A stretch of DNA of 64,000 bases from Maylandia zebra (GCF_041146795.1 NC_135177.1:19233560-19297559); one strand, 5' to 3'; shown: positions 21,371 through 35,668, numbered from the stretch's first letter. Notes: a model not told the origin generated them from the sequence alone. A program made the numbers and translations.

Positions 21371-24300
21371 AGCTCATTATTTTTAGACTAATATTTGGTG
21401 ATAATTCATAACAGGTAAAGTCTGTTTTCTAACACCAGCATGCAAACATTACTTCACTTAGAACTACAGTGTTAACAAAGACCCTGGAAGTTAAAGTACT
21501 GATTACAAAAGTGAATATGTACGTGCTCTGAAATGTACATGAAACATGAAAGTGAAAAGTAGCATTCTGAAGGAAATTTTTGCGCTAAGCTACAGTAACT
21601 GATCAGTGTCTTTGTTTTCTCTCATAGGGTCACTGACTCCATTTCCCTCTGACACAAATGTTTGCTTTGCACTTGGATTTCCTGCTTATGTTTTTTTGCC
21701 TCTTTCTACAGTAAATGCATGCAGTAAGTGCAGATCAAGATCAAGGGTCTGCCGGGGCAAAACTGGGTCTCTCCAACAAGTGTTCATCACCCTTATTAAT
21801 AATCTGACACCAGCAAATTAAAAACCTGGAACTTCAACTGAGTCATGTCACAGCTGACACTAGTTCTGCTAGCCAAGTTAATTAATAACTTTATATAATA
21901 CAGTCTTCGACAAAAAGGTGTAATTACCCTGTAATTAAATGTATTTTATTTGAAATTACAAAGTAATTGTATTTACCTACAAATACTTAGAGGCAGGCAC
22001 ACTAGAATAAGAGTGTAACAGTGATGGGCCATTTCGTAACCTTATAGGATGGAATAATGGAGCCACTTCTTTGTTTGGTATACATGATGTTAATGACATA
22101 TTGAATGTTCTGTTATTCAACTGTCCTTTTTATTTTACCAATATAATTTTGATAAGGACTGTTCTCCCTTATCAACTTACAAGAAAAAAAATACTATAAG
22201 AATTGCCTATGTGATTTTATAATAATGGAGCCAAGTCTAACTTAATTTTTCTTTTATTCTAGTGTACCTACCTTTAAATATTTGTAGGCGAATACATTTA
22301 CATTGTAATTCCAAATACAGCACACAGATGTTCTATTTAACTAGTTGTGGATTGTATTATAAAGTGTTACCTTAATATTAAATCTCAACGTCAACAAATA
22401 ATTTAACGCAAGTGGAAGTTACATTTTTCAGGCGTCTCTCCCCCTCACTGGCTGAAGGCCCCAAGCAGTTGGCTGGTGGCAGGAAGCACCTCTGCCAATG
22501 ATGGATCATAAGACCAATAAGATTGTCATTTAAGTGTTACTGTTCGCTCCATTTGGGTTGAAAGTGGTTTAATGTTGGAAAGGTGCGCTGTGATGCGAAA
22601 TAATCAATAACTCCCTCAAATGCATTAAAGGTAAAGTAACAAGTCTTTGAATTTTTCAGGAGTAAAAAGTAGAGGTGCTTGTGCTAAAAGTAAAAAGTTG
22701 TCAGTAAAATAAATGGTCCGGTCAGGTGCAGATACCTGAAAAGTCTGCTTAAGTACCTTAATGCCATACTTTGGCCCACAATGCTGTGATTAACCAAAGA
22801 CAAAACTTACAGCAGGACGAACTGTTACAGACTTTGGCATGATATCAGCTTGAAGTGAAACGTTATTACACTTGACATGTTCAAGCACTTTGTCAAACAT
22901 ACAAAATTGAGGATTTCAGATTTCATAGAGTACATATAAGTCACTATACTATGTTCTTATTACCTTTAACACATTATGAAAAGGTGCTTGTAGTAAACTT
23001 TTCCCGAAGTTCTCACAACCAATGGTTTTTAACAAAGAATTAAGGATCAGAGCTGAATCATACGTCGAGAGTCAGTGAAAACATGCACGTAATATAGAAA
23101 AAGGACAAAAAGGAAAAGATTGGTCTTAAAATTTCTTATTTTTATGTGTTTATTACCTAATGTGACAACAAAGTATGGGATTGTTTCATAAGGGACAAGA
23201 AAGTGACGTGTAAGTCCTGGAGGCAAACGTTGAACCATTCAAAGCTTAAAATGTGGCTTTAAGCTTTTGTAATTTTCTGCTCTGTAGCAGACTAAACAGT
23301 ACAAATTATAACATTTTTATCTCAGCTTTGCAACCCCATGCCATTATGTAAAAATGAATATAACAAAAAGATAGTGACAATTTGTCAAAGTAAATATTTG
23401 GTCATAGGCAGCTTTTTATTTTAAGGCTCCACAGAGCAGCGACATCATTTGACATCATAAACTATAACATTTTTAAAGCTGTTCATAATACTGCGAGGAA
23501 ACTAGACTTGATTTCATATTTTCCTTTAGAGTTTTTCAAGACAAAAAAAAACAAAAACCAAACACAATGTCTTCTTTTGGTGCTGTAAGGCAGAGTGGTG
23601 ACCCAGATGCCCTTTCTGACTTTAACCAGGTGTCCTGCTTGGCCTTTAACATGCCTTATCTGAGGCACGACCCCTGCTGAGCCCGGCCCCGTACCCTGCC
23701 ATTTCCTCCCAAACATTACGAGCACTGTATCATTTCCCTGTCGCCAAATGACTGGCTAGTTGCTGTGCTGTGCTAATGGGAGGAAGAGAAGGCAGATGAA
23801 GAGAAACTACAGGAAGAACGGTTCTTCATTTCCCCCCCTCGTGCAATACAATACACAGAATCAATCCTCCAGCCTCCATTTGTCTGTCTACAGCCACTTT
23901 GGCTGCAGGGAGAAATTAGGAGCAGCACAGCCGTTATTAGTGTTGAAGAAAATCTTATTTGAGTAGATAAGAGTTTGACGCCCCCCACCCCTTCAGAAAG
24001 AAACAACACCGCGATTTAGTTGCAGTAAATTAAGCGTCATAATGTTATTTTATTTTTAGCAGATAATATGGCACCTGTCTTATTTTTTTAAATCTCCTTT
24101 AACACATCTGTTTTTTCTCAGTGTAGTACATGGCCTTAACCTTGACTCTACCTCATATCCCTGACATACATTAGACTTTAAATCATGTGAATCACTGCAG
24201 ATAAATAGTAACACCCCAGACATGTATCCATAACTACAAACTTTAGTCTGAACGTCCTCTCGGTTTGCAATTAATCCTGATTAAATCCATTTAAAACAAT

Positions 24301-24643
24301 AACCTTCTACTTAAAATGACTTTCTTTAGCTTTGTTTGTCGCATAGTAGGTTCATCAGATGTTAACAGAGAGTGGAGGCAGATAAAGGATGGGTAATCTA
24401 ATGTGTTGCTTTCTCATACAAAGCTATCAGTGTCTTTCAATGGGTTTTTCCAACGAGTTTGGCTGAATGAATTACACTAGTCTGTTAGTATTCTGCCTCT
24501 GCCGTAGAAAAGGTCAATGTCAAATGCACCTCATTTAAAAGTCAATAGCAACCATGCACATCATCTCCTGGGAATTCTGTCCAGGATCCCCTCCAGACAG
24601 CATTGTGTATCATTCAGTTAGTAGAGGGCAGCCAGAGAGCTTT
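21371..24643. other. Intergenic region between convergent rapgef5 and dnah11
   Basis: No exons recognised on either strand. In particular I see no cysteine-rich zinc-finger coding segment like that of CDCA7L, which lies here in human. One inverted-repeat element (about 21947-22322) is present. Confidence 0.6.
21947..22322. mobile_element. MITE-like element with ~65-bp inverted-repeat arms
   Basis: The left arm (about 21947-22012; TGAAATTACAAAGTAATTGT, CCTACAAATACTTAGAGGCA, CACTAGAATAAG) is the reverse complement, with mismatches, of the right arm (about 22251-22322). The middle has no coding capacity. Target-site duplications could not be settled by eye. Confidence 0.6.
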
Positions 24644-24649
24644 TTTAAT
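24644..24649 (-). terminator. dnah11: Candidate dnah11 poly(A) signal ATTAAA
   Basis: Minus-strand ATTAAA about 330 nt past the stop codon. It is the nearest hexamer of either common type that I noticed. Confidence 0.3.
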
Positions 24650-24976
24650 CTTGACCTTCCAATAAAATATGCTCCCCATCCAGAATTACATGGTCTAAAA
24701 TGGAGACATAAGCTCCCAACAAATCACACCCAGGCTCAAGGGAGATGTTCAACAGTGTAGGACATGAACACAACAGGTTTAACATCGGCTATCTGCTTTT
24801 ACTTGTTTACTTTATCTACAACATGCAGGATATACACACTCAAATACTGACAACACAAATACAAGATTAGAAATGTGTTAAAGTAACTAAACATGGTAAA
24901 ACTATAATGACACATAATCCAATACTGTTTAAAAACATACTGCTCTTACACTGCAGTAATACTTGAATACTGAATT

Positions 24977-27900
24977 TCACACAGACAGCAACAAAGCCAC
25001 TCCAGCTACAATCCACTTGGTAGCTGGCTGTTTGGTTCGGAGGCGGAGGGTCCACACATAAGTGTGTCCACGCTGCTTGGTGCGGTACACTGGACACTCA
25101 AAAGTGTTACTGATGTCCCGCTCCTCTGTGGGCACAGCTCTAACATACAGCACAGGCATGGCCGGCGTCAGTTCTCTCAAAACCGCCTCAGAGATGACTC
25201 CAGCCTGAGTGTCCCAACGTGCTCCTAAAGACACATGTTGCACTGTGGGTTTGACCAATTATACTTACAAGACAATAATTTTACCAAGACACAGGAAGCA
25301 AAATACTGTGAAAAATCTATATAATTTGAGTATAGCAGGATCTACTGCTGGGTTAATTATTCCGACCTTCCATGAAGAGTCCGTGGATGTAGGCTCCTTC
25401 CCGTGGAGGATGCCCAAAGTCGTCCTTCATTTTCTTTGTTACATCCACGCTCAGGGTCATCTTGTCCAGGGGCCACTTGTTTTTGCGAGCAATACTCTGC
25501 AGCACAGCTGTAAAATATGACTCTATGTTAATATTTCTGGTTCTACCGGTGCACATATGGCAATATTAATCGTTGTCTTCGTTTAGTCCTCACCGGTAAG
25601 AAAGGACTGAGGGTTAAAGAGCCCCGAAAGCCAAACAACTGCAGGTAGGACAAAATCTTGAGTCCAGCTGTCGAGCTCATGGCAGCTACACATTAGATCA
25701 TTCAACCTAAAGAATAAATAATTGTTAATAAAAAACTAGGAAGATCATTAATAGAAGCTTTTAGAGTGTGCCTATAAGGGATTATTTAAGAAGTAAGAAA
25801 AATTAGCATATAATAGGTTGACTCATAAGTTACCACTGTGCCAGTGTTTTAGTGGAGGAATAAGCCAGTCTGGCCCAGGAGTCTGGGACCTGCTCCATGA
25901 ACAGTGCAGACTGCAGATTCTCCATCCTGGAGGAGAAAGTGAGTTCGCCCTGTGGACAGAGAAATGCTTTTTAATGCTACAATAATAACAGTAAAGCACC
26001 TTGCTGGCAGTCACTGTGTTTATGGTACCTTCAGACCAAGATCCAGCTCATGAAGGGACTTCTTTATCTCAACTAACAGAAGATTCATGCGCTCACACTC
26101 CTGAAAGCAAACTAAGGTGTACGGGTTTCGCTCTGTTGTCTTTGCCATAATCTCTGCCATGTTATACTCCTCAGGAAGCTTGTCAAGGATGTCTTCAATT
26201 ATTGACGTGACCTAAGAAATACAATAAACTGGGATAGTGATATAGACAGGTCCCTGCACCCTCAGCAGTTTTTTTTCCCTCCCCCATAATGATTCTTTCT
26301 GCATGCAGACCTTCTCCTCTGTGCTCTGAGCTGCTCCCTCTCCTCTGGAAGAGTTCTGTGGCTGCAGTTCCAACAGAGCCTTTAAGAGGTTGTCTGAGGT
26401 GACAGTGAGGCACTCAAGCTCAGCATTTGGATGGAGACCATACAAAGTGGGATTCTCGGAGGGGAGATGTTCGTCAATATAGTGGTGGTAACCAGTGTAG
26501 TCCAAGAACGGAGGAGACAGGAACCCCGGACACAGAGAGAGATCCATTTCAAACTAGGAATTGAAAATTCATAACACAAAGACCAAAAAAATTAAAATTA
26601 AAAAAAGCTAAGCATGTATTTTATATTTTAATATCATGGACAATATACAAGTGCAAGTCTTTTCTTGCAGGCACAACAAAACATTCTTCAAAATGCAGAT
26701 TCAGGAAAAAGTACTGGAAGAGAAATCTTCAAAAGAAAAAATATATGAAATAAACCCTTAATAGTATCTGTCAAAAAAGCACAATGTCTAAAGAAACAGA
26801 AAACCTAGACTGGTATTACATGCAAAACTGCAGTTTAGTATTTCACCCCCAGGGGGCACCCTTTACCTTGACAACAACTCAAAACAGCTACACAGCTATG
26901 GATTAGCCTGTCATCATAAAATTGAACACAACTCCAGATAAAAGTTTGTACCTAAATAATGAGCAGATGTTATTAAATGAAGTGAAATACATTTCAAAAG
27001 TGACACTTTTGTTTATAAAAAAATAAAAAAAAATAAAGAAGATGTGAACAAATTAGGCTACATCACCTCTGCCTTACCATTTTAGGATGCATAAATTCCT
27101 GCAGGTAAGTTTTACACAGTCTTCTATCCCAGACATCAGTAATGTGTCCTCCATACATGATCTCTCCAAACAGATAACACAAGTCCTCCCAAGGCACCTG
27201 CATGAACTGCAATAGATGTTATTGACTAAAATCATATTGCAAATATAAGACACGAATGCATTGTGGTAGGTTTATTAAAATTATTCCCAGGGTTCATTTT
27301 AGTTCTCTTATAGAGACATGTTTCTATTTTCCTGATAAAAAAAAAAGAAGTTTTTTTTGTTTTCAAACTTCAAGCAAACAACCTCCGAGATAGGCTACTT
27401 TTCATAATGACAACAGTAGGGAAATATAGCAAAATTATGTTTCTTATACACACTGATCTGAAGTGCGACAGAAGAGTCTTTTCCACAGCGGGAGATTGTG
27501 ATCCGTGAGGGTGAAGGAGGAAGAAAAGAAGCTGTGATTCATAACAAATTACAAAAGCTGTAGGTTCACAATCATTTGTACCTGTATTGTTTTGCAAATT
27601 GCTTCCTTCATCAGCTCTAATTGCAGTGATCACTTATGTAGCGTTGTGAACTGTCACATTGGCTGCATGTAATTACATTTAGGATAACGCTTCATTGCCC
27701 TCCTAATGAATTCTCTGTATACGCACATACAGGTTACTGTTTGGTTAACATAATGAAGGACATTCGTTTTTGGAGGGCAGAATACCTGGGAGACATAATT
27801 GGTTATGACCAGAGTAATAGGAGTCCTAAGAGCAATGCATTAGCAGTTGTGAGGGGAGCAGCACCTTAAGAATGGATTTTTTGTCTATGTGAAATAAAGC

Positions 27901-30900
27901 TAAATTACAGGTTGCGTGTTCATAGTTATAAGAGAAGAAATGTGGAATAAAAAAAGATGGGAATGAACATTTTTCACAAATAACAGTGGGACAAAAGATT
28001 TCAATAAGTAATTGGAGACACTGCAGTAATTCAACATTACTGTCTGTTAGAAATGCCAATGCTAAGTACCATTATCATTATAAATTTAGCCGGCAAAGAA
28101 GGTAGCTGCAAAAACAAATTAAAAGTTGTATTACAGTAATCGAAATGCTAAATTAAAATAAATAAAACTTAAAATGTCAGTTTAGCTGTAGAAAATAGTG
28201 CTAAACATACTTTTGTGTTGGTCTCTAAGTAGTTGTACAAGACATTAGCTGAGATTGTTAGGTCCCCCGTGCTGAAGGGGTAGTTGTTATTCCACCCTTG
28301 TGGGCCAAATTTACGGCGCTCCGTTACACAGGAATGAAAAAAGCAGAGGGAGAAGAGCATCGAGTTGAACTCTTGTTCTCTGGAGCACATATCCAGAGTG
28401 TCCTGAAAGGAGAAAGAAAACAAGTGAAGATTTCAGTGACTACTACAGTCGAAGCATATTAGAAATAAAGCATATTTTCCATTTTACCTGGCTGAAGTTG
28501 CCGAGGGCTGCGTGCAAGCTGGCATTCATTCCAGTGGGTGGCTCGTTGGTGATTTTGATGGCATTTTCCAATATGCCTCTGGGGATTACATGCTGCTCAG
28601 GACATGGCGCGGGTTCTCCGGTGATGAAAACCCGATAGCTGGGGTTACTGTCCACGGCTGTTGTCTCCAGAAGAGCATCCAAAGAGGGCAGCCACTGAGC
28701 CACCAGGTGTACATTCTGAGCATCAAAATAAAGTAGAATATGTAACAGGTTGATAGAATTTGTGCGTAAATTTTATTTCATAGTAAATGCCATGAAAACT
28801 GTCTCTCTGTGTTCTGATCTGAAACCACTGATTTACTTGGCTACAGACTTTGCCTTAAAGGAGCCATTTAGTGAGCTGATCTAGGCAATTATGGTTTTTA
28901 TTGAACCAAATTTATTTCCCCTGCTCCGGGGGTTAGATAATATCATTAGGTGCTTTATAAGCCAACTGGAACTGCTGCAGTCATTGAATAATAGGATTCC
29001 CTACCTGCAAAATGACCCAGTGTCCATGTTTAGAGGCATTTTTGAGAACCCTCTCAGCCATTATCTCTTGTCCCTGTCCCAGGGACACATTGTGCAAAGT
29101 TCCCTGGTCAATGGAAAATCCCAGTTTTAAACCTGCACACAAAGACAATTTTGAAAATCTGAGCATAAATAACAATACAGGATTTGTAACTAACAAAGAA
29201 TATACATCATACCAAGTTTCTCTACATCTCTGAGTGGATCCACTCCAGGTGAGAGGATGAAGAACACAGGTGTTGAGGGACCGCTGTCTTCAAACAGCCT
29301 CTCAAATTCCAGCCTGGCACTGTCCACATACTTAGCTCCCATGCTTTCCTCTACAAATTTCCTGCCAGGAGACATCATCAAAAGCTCAGTTGTGTACAAT
29401 AACTAGAAACACAAATGTGCTTTAGTGAGTTTACTCACCTTAGTGTGTAGGTCATCCGATCAGGGCGAAGAGCTCTCAGGATAATCAGCCTCTGGAGGGA
29501 ATTCGTATTCTTCCAGTCTTGAGGAAGCCTTTCATTTTCAGGACAGCTGGACTCAACTATCTTCCTCCAGCGATTCGGTGAGCTCTCTATGTCTCTGTCA
29601 AGTCCACTGAAGCCCTCAATTGTAGAAATTGTCTGCAACAAAGAAACACACATTGATACTTCACTTAAAAAGAGTGAAAATATGAACTTTTCATTTGTCG
29701 AATGTGTCATCTTAATATTTACTGTACCTTAATGGCCCCCCAGGCAGACATAGAGAGGAACGGCACTGGACTAACTTTGCTTGCCTCCACGGGATAGCGC
29801 AGCAAGAAGTCTAATTCCTGCATATCAATCAGTTTCTCCTTGAGCTGAATCTGAGGAGAAGTACCAAAAGCAGTTTATTATGAGCTCTCTGTTATTGATA
29901 GAATTTCCACGGCTACTGAAATAAAAATGGGAAAACTCAGGAAATGGTGCTGGGTAAACTTTTACAGGCCTCTGAATGTGAAATAGCCACATGAAGGACA
30001 GCCTTCAGAGTGCCACAGTTTCCAAGATGAAAACAGTTGGTGCAATGACAGATAATTGCATTATGCCATCAGAACCAGCCCCCTTGTCAGAACCAACTGT
30101 GTGAGCAGCAGCCACGGTGCAAGGTGTGAGAGGTAATCAATAGCAGCGTATGGTATTCCTGACTGCTTTTAATTGAAGTTAATGTGGGGGAAGAAAAGTA
30201 CTTTGATTGATGAGGATGACAGGAGGCCCCACCTCTGAGGCGGTCCTGAGTCCCTCACCTGGAAGGCAGTGTGTGACAAGAAGGTTAACTTGTCTCTCTC
30301 AAACAGGCCCTGGCTGGTGTACAGGAATACAGAATAGGTGATGGCCTCACTGAGGGAGCAGACTCTGGTCCTCACATCCTCATCCCATTCGGCACGCTCC
30401 ATTGCTTTATTAAACACCGAGTTAAAGGTCTGGAATGCAACAAAAACGAGGACATCATGTGTATGCAAACAAGTTTTTTTGGACTGACATCTGGTATAGA
30501 GGGACATGTTTAAGCTCATTTTTACATAAAGATAAATAATAATTGCAAAAACCACAAAGCGATATCTGTCCTCTAAGAGCACTTCAGGGGTAAAGGTTTC
30601 ACCTTGAGAGAAAACTGGTACATCAGGTTAATCTTGCTGAGGTTGTCGATGATAAAGAAGAGGAGCGATGCTCTCTCAGCTGCTGGGCGGTATAGTTCTC
30701 GAGCCTCGTTGATCTTTCTCTCGTTCTCTCTGGCCTCCGCCACCTGTGAGTTCCAATTGCACAAAATGAGCTATTAGGCTCTCAGTCATGCTCCAAAACC
30801 CTCTCATTACACTTATTCCTAACTACACATCATTTGCAGCTAATGCAATAAAATGAGGTGCTTGCTGTTTATGACATTCAAAAAAAAAAAAAAAAAAACA

Positions 30901-32510
30901 ACCGAGTGACAAAAAAAACAACAAAAAGAAAAATAGCCTTACCTTGCATTGAATGTGAGCGGCTGTAGTCTTGGTATTCTCAAGTTGCTCCACCAGAAAA
31001 ATATCCCCTAGAAAATTACCATGGGCTGCAGAGAGGCGATTCAGCAGGTCATCTTCAAACCTTCTCAGCTCAATCTTGAAGTGGTTCTGCTGCGTGGTCA
31101 GCTTCGTCTTGGAAAATGTACTCAGAACAGTTCAAAACTGCACATTTTTCCTATCAGGTATTAAGGATTATCATGTAGACAAAATGCTTTACTCGAAAAA
31201 GAATGTAACTTTCATCTGTGGATTACCTTTAGTTCCTCCAAATCAGGTCTCTCCCGAGAGACTACCTGTCCCAGCAGCTGCTCCTCCAGGCCCTTAGGAG
31301 TCACGGTGAAGTTGATCAGGGTGGTCTGGGCCTGGAGCTCAGGAGGGAAATGTGGATTGGCCAACTTGGTGTGAAGAATGAGTTTAAAATTACTGTTGTA
31401 AGTGCACTCCTTGCCTCCAATTAGAATGTACCTGGATAATAGGACCACAAATATTTTTATTTATTTAATCTGAAGGACAATGAGGCCTCAACAGCATGTT
31501 GGTTATTTAGATTATAGAAGTAAGTGATAAAAAGAAGACAGCCTGGTATCGTACCCCCTTGTTAGACTTGTTACCTGGCAGGAAGTGTACTTAAAAAAAG
31601 CAAGCCATGATTATGATGAAGATGGTCTGAACTGCACTTCTGTTTTTGCCCTACAACTTTAGTTTGGCTCCAAATGTCACTTACCCTATAGACAAATATT
31701 CTTGAGTAAATATGAAAGATTATCATGGCACCAGCCAATATTTATCTGTTCCTGCATTTCAATTAAATTAGCAGTGGCTTGACGAACCTGGTGGCTTTTC
31801 ATTTATCTCTAATTACCCCTTGGATGTCAGGCAAGGCCCCAATTTTTATGGCACAGGTTCCTCATGGCCTGGGTCTGGTTCAACTCTATATCTTCACAAG
31901 CCAGAATTAATGTACTATTGATAGAACCATTACTCCACCAAATTAAAGTCCTTGCTGATGGATTGGCTTGTAGTCTTCCGTCAGCCATGAAAGGAATAAT
32001 TAGTATTCATTACTTCACACTCTACAACATTCCAATTATTAATGAACTTCAGCTGTGGAGACCTACGAGATCCATCATGGCCGCCCCAGCAGGTTGTATT
32101 AATCATCGACAGAAACAAGCGTGTGGGTCATCTACAAGGGATAAACTTATAATCAGATTTACTATGATGAATTGTTACGCCTGGACAGACAGGGCTTCAA
32201 AAGACGCTCGATGAACATTCGCCCGAATATTCAATATTCATGGTCTTACAAATATCAGAGCAAGAAAGATGTAAACATTTCTGAGTAGGAGATCAAAGCA
32301 GGACGTCAATATGTCGTATTTTCTATTTATTCTGCTGTTGCTTGTCCAGTTTATGGAATTTACTGTATTTTTCTTTGGTAACTGAGGTATTTGCAGAGCA
32401 GCTACTTTAGTGACACCAGTGGTTTGGAAATTTTCACCAGAATAGTGGTCGTGTTTGAAAAACCGAGTTTGAAATCAGAGAGAGTTGTCCTTTTTTTAAT
32501 AATAATAATG

Positions 32511-32542
<32 letters not shown>

Positions 32543-35500
32543 CACCATAAAAAGTCACCATATCGTCGTAACAAAGCTTAATTATTAGTGAACTACAAAT
32601 GCACGAGTATCACCGCCAAAAGAATTCCCAGGGGCGATGATTTTGCAAAAAGATTTGACTGCTTCAAATTGATATTAGCTTAATTGGTGGCTTTTTAGAA
32701 TAGCCATTGCTTACAAACATTAAATTGTTAATTAATTAAACTCTGGTGATTACTAATAATAGTTGCTAATATTAGTAAGTACTAATTTTATAATGATTTT
32801 ATTTATTATGAGGTTGTGTATATTATTATGTTTATGCCAGAAATTATATAGTTATAATGTTTTATGTAAAACATCATTACTGAGTAAAGAAATTCTATAT
32901 TTAAAAATGGATGTAACCACTTTGATGACACACACAAGTTAGTAAACTCCGATTGTAAAGCCTTGGACTTGACATTTTTGCTCTCTGCATATTGATTTTC
33001 TGAAACTACACAAGACGGAGAGGAGAGGTGGAACTAAATGAGAAACTGAACATAGTGCACACACATATTGTAGCGACCTATTATAATATCCTGCTTTATC
33101 CTCCTCTTTGACTCTAATGGGGACCATAATTTACCAAATTTACTTGATGTTGTGTCACATTCAGCTCGTAAATTCATCAGGAAGGTGTTTACTGAGGTTA
33201 CAGACCAAAGGAACCAGAGGGTAATTTTATACAAGTGGATATTTTCTTCTTTTCCAACCAGAAGTTCACTTGCTGCTGGCCATTAGAAAAAACTCCAACA
33301 CTAGCTCACTTTTCAGACCTGGAAGCTAGATCCATCACTTTCGAACTAAGGACTATTACAACACCAAGCCAAAGATATAAACATCCAAATGTTTAACAAA
33401 AAACAAACAAAAACAAACAAACAAAAAAAAAAAAAACCCCACAAAAATTAACAAATTTCAGTGAAATATGCATTTCTTGCTTTGTATGCTTAAAACAGAT
33501 TCACACTACAGCCAATAAGGCACATCTGTTCATCAAGGAAAAGCTTGACTAAGCCAAGACTGCTAGAATGCAGCAAGACCAGACAAATCAGTAATTAATT
33601 TAAGAACTAAACAGTTCACTTGTCTCCAGTGCTTCACACATACAATAAAGCAATACCTATTATACTTATTATATTCAATTCAGTTTTATTTATATAGCTC
33701 CAAATCACAACATCAGTTGCCTCAAGATGCTTTATATTGTAATGTAGGCAGTGACCCTACAAGAATACAAACAGAGAAAATTGCAACAATCAGAAAAACC
33801 CTTATGAGCTAGCACTTTGGCAACAGTGGAAAAGAAAAACACCTTTAACAGGAAGACACCTCCTGCAGAACCCACATAATTTCCTTAGGGATTAATAAAG
33901 TATTCTGATTCTGAATCAGATTCAGAACCAGGTTCACGGAGGGGCAGCCATCTGCCACCACTAGTTGGGCTGGAATCAAGGGTCTAACTTAGTGGATTTA
34001 TTGTTGGATGTGAGTCCTGTTTGTGTGTGAGAGTTGTTATAGTACTTGAAAGTAACTCTAACCATGACTATAAAGACACTGTATTGTTTAGGACACTATG
34101 ATATACATTTTCTTTATATGATATTAATTTTTCATTTTCAGTAAATAAATTTAAATAGCAGCACTATTTGACAAACTTAATGATATAATTCACAAATATG
34201 ACCCCACTCTGGTTAAAAGAAATCCAAATGTAGTGTAAATGTATAAATTAGTCCACAATTGCTCTAAAGGTACAGTATGGAGACAAATACGAGCAAACCA
34301 CCTACAGTTACAGTGTTTAGTTAGGTTACTGAAGCTGACTTGAGTCTTTCATGGTGATAGACGACTTATGAATTTATTATGTTAGATGCCATTTTTCTGT
34401 AGGAGACAGGAGTCTTTTTACATAACCATGACTGTGCCGAATTCAGCCTTTACGCTTAGGCTAAGCTGTTCAATATTCATTGCACCTAAAGAATATGAAC
34501 ACACAAATATACATCCATCACCAGTCTTGAGGGGCCAATCAATACGTTGGCCTCAGGGATTCAGGCGATGTGCCGCAAAATTAATTTAGAATCTAAAGAG
34601 CAGGCAATAATAATGCATTCAGACATGTCTTACTGGTGCTTCAAAGCTCAGTGAGATTCAACCATCTGGCAAATGTGCTTCTATTGTCTCACACGACAGA
34701 TGCATTGGGACAAGTTGTGGGTATATCGACTTATGAAGGAACGGTGATGCAAAAACCGCATATTGATTTAAAGCATTATTTGGCGTGCAACAGCACCAAT
34801 GCTACGTAACAGAGCAGTAGTGGGTTTTTTTAATGATCTTTGCAAGCTAAAAAATGCTTAAACGTGTACTGTTCATGTTTTAGTACCAACCTTCCTTGTT
34901 TAATAGTTTTCCTGCCTAGTAGAGGCTCCAGAACCGGGTCTACCTTTTCTGGCAGGTTCTCTATCACGACAGTTTCCCCAAAGACAAGAGCTTGTTCAAT
35001 CACATCTAAACAACTGTATAGAAAGAAAAAAAAACAAGAAAAAGAAACATGACTGGAGCTGCAAATTTTTAAGTTTCATGAGCACTCACTGACACGAGTA
35101 ATACAATCACACTGTGACAGCAAAACTGACAATAATTTACCGCTTCTCACCCTTTCTGTCCAAGCTGCACCACCCTCAGCTCTGACGCTAGCTGATTTCT
35201 GATCCACTTGATGCCCTGCTGCTGTGGGTCGATGATGAGTGGCCAACGCTCACTGGTGGTCAGGATGGCCGCGTTCTCAATAGACATCCTATCATTTGGC
35301 AGACCCTGGTTATGCCAAGCAGCCACGGTGGCATCATCTGTAAGCATGAGGACTGGATCCAGGCCGTCTGTCAGGGGTACAGAGACCTGGAACAGAAACA
35401 CAGGAATGATGTCATTTTGGTTCAAGCACTGGTGGCTGTGCACTCCAGTTCAGACTCAGAGAAAGAAGGATGGTAGTGAAAGTATGTTGCTTACATTCAG

Positions 35501-35668
35501 AGATCTAAGGAAAGGAATCCACTTGTTGTTAAAAAGCTCCACACGATACTGGCTGGTAAAGTAACCCATGTAGGAGACAAATGCTGACGTGAGGAGCACA
35601 TCACCACACAGGGTTTTCTTTTGCTTTTCAAACTGGACAATTTTCAGGGACCAGCGCTCCTTCTCTGA
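24977..35668 (-). CDS. dnah11: dnah11 exons 63-82: AAA5, AAA6 and C-terminal domain
   Basis: Exons: 35495-35668, 35151-35386, 34891-35013, 31227-31431, 30943-31107, 30603-30743, 30259-30429, 29728-29850, 29439-29632, 29213-29361, 29005-29132, 28488-28715, 28211-28402, 27078-27197, 26311-26553, 26029-26211, 25834-25949, 25594-25706, 25367-25507, 24977-25224. AAA5 includes [18 protein letters not shown] and [13 protein letters not shown]6 includes TYTLR...FVEE and [11 protein letters not shown]; the C-terminal region includes [33 protein letters not shown] and [14 protein letters not shown]. Exon 70's upper edge could be 29844 instead of 29850. Confidence 0.94.

Larger units (their letters stand above)
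31432..34890 (-). other. dnah11: dnah11 intron 65 (largest intron)
   Basis: 3.46 kb. It contains a long non-repetitive, ATTA-rich stretch (about 31560-32240), a (TAA)n run, an A-rich AAAC run (about 33398-33432) and an interspersed repeat with a nested insertion (33674-33970). Confidence 0.9.

Noticed and set aside
22022..22060. Possible hAT terminal sequence (CAGTGATGGGC-like) inside the inverted-repeat element
   Set aside because: The match is short and lies inside the arms rather than at an element end, with no partner terminus.
31864..32214. 116-codon open frame in dnah11 intron 65
   Set aside because: No splice context or family resemblance. It overlaps the ATTA-rich candidate regulatory stretch and is better explained by chance.
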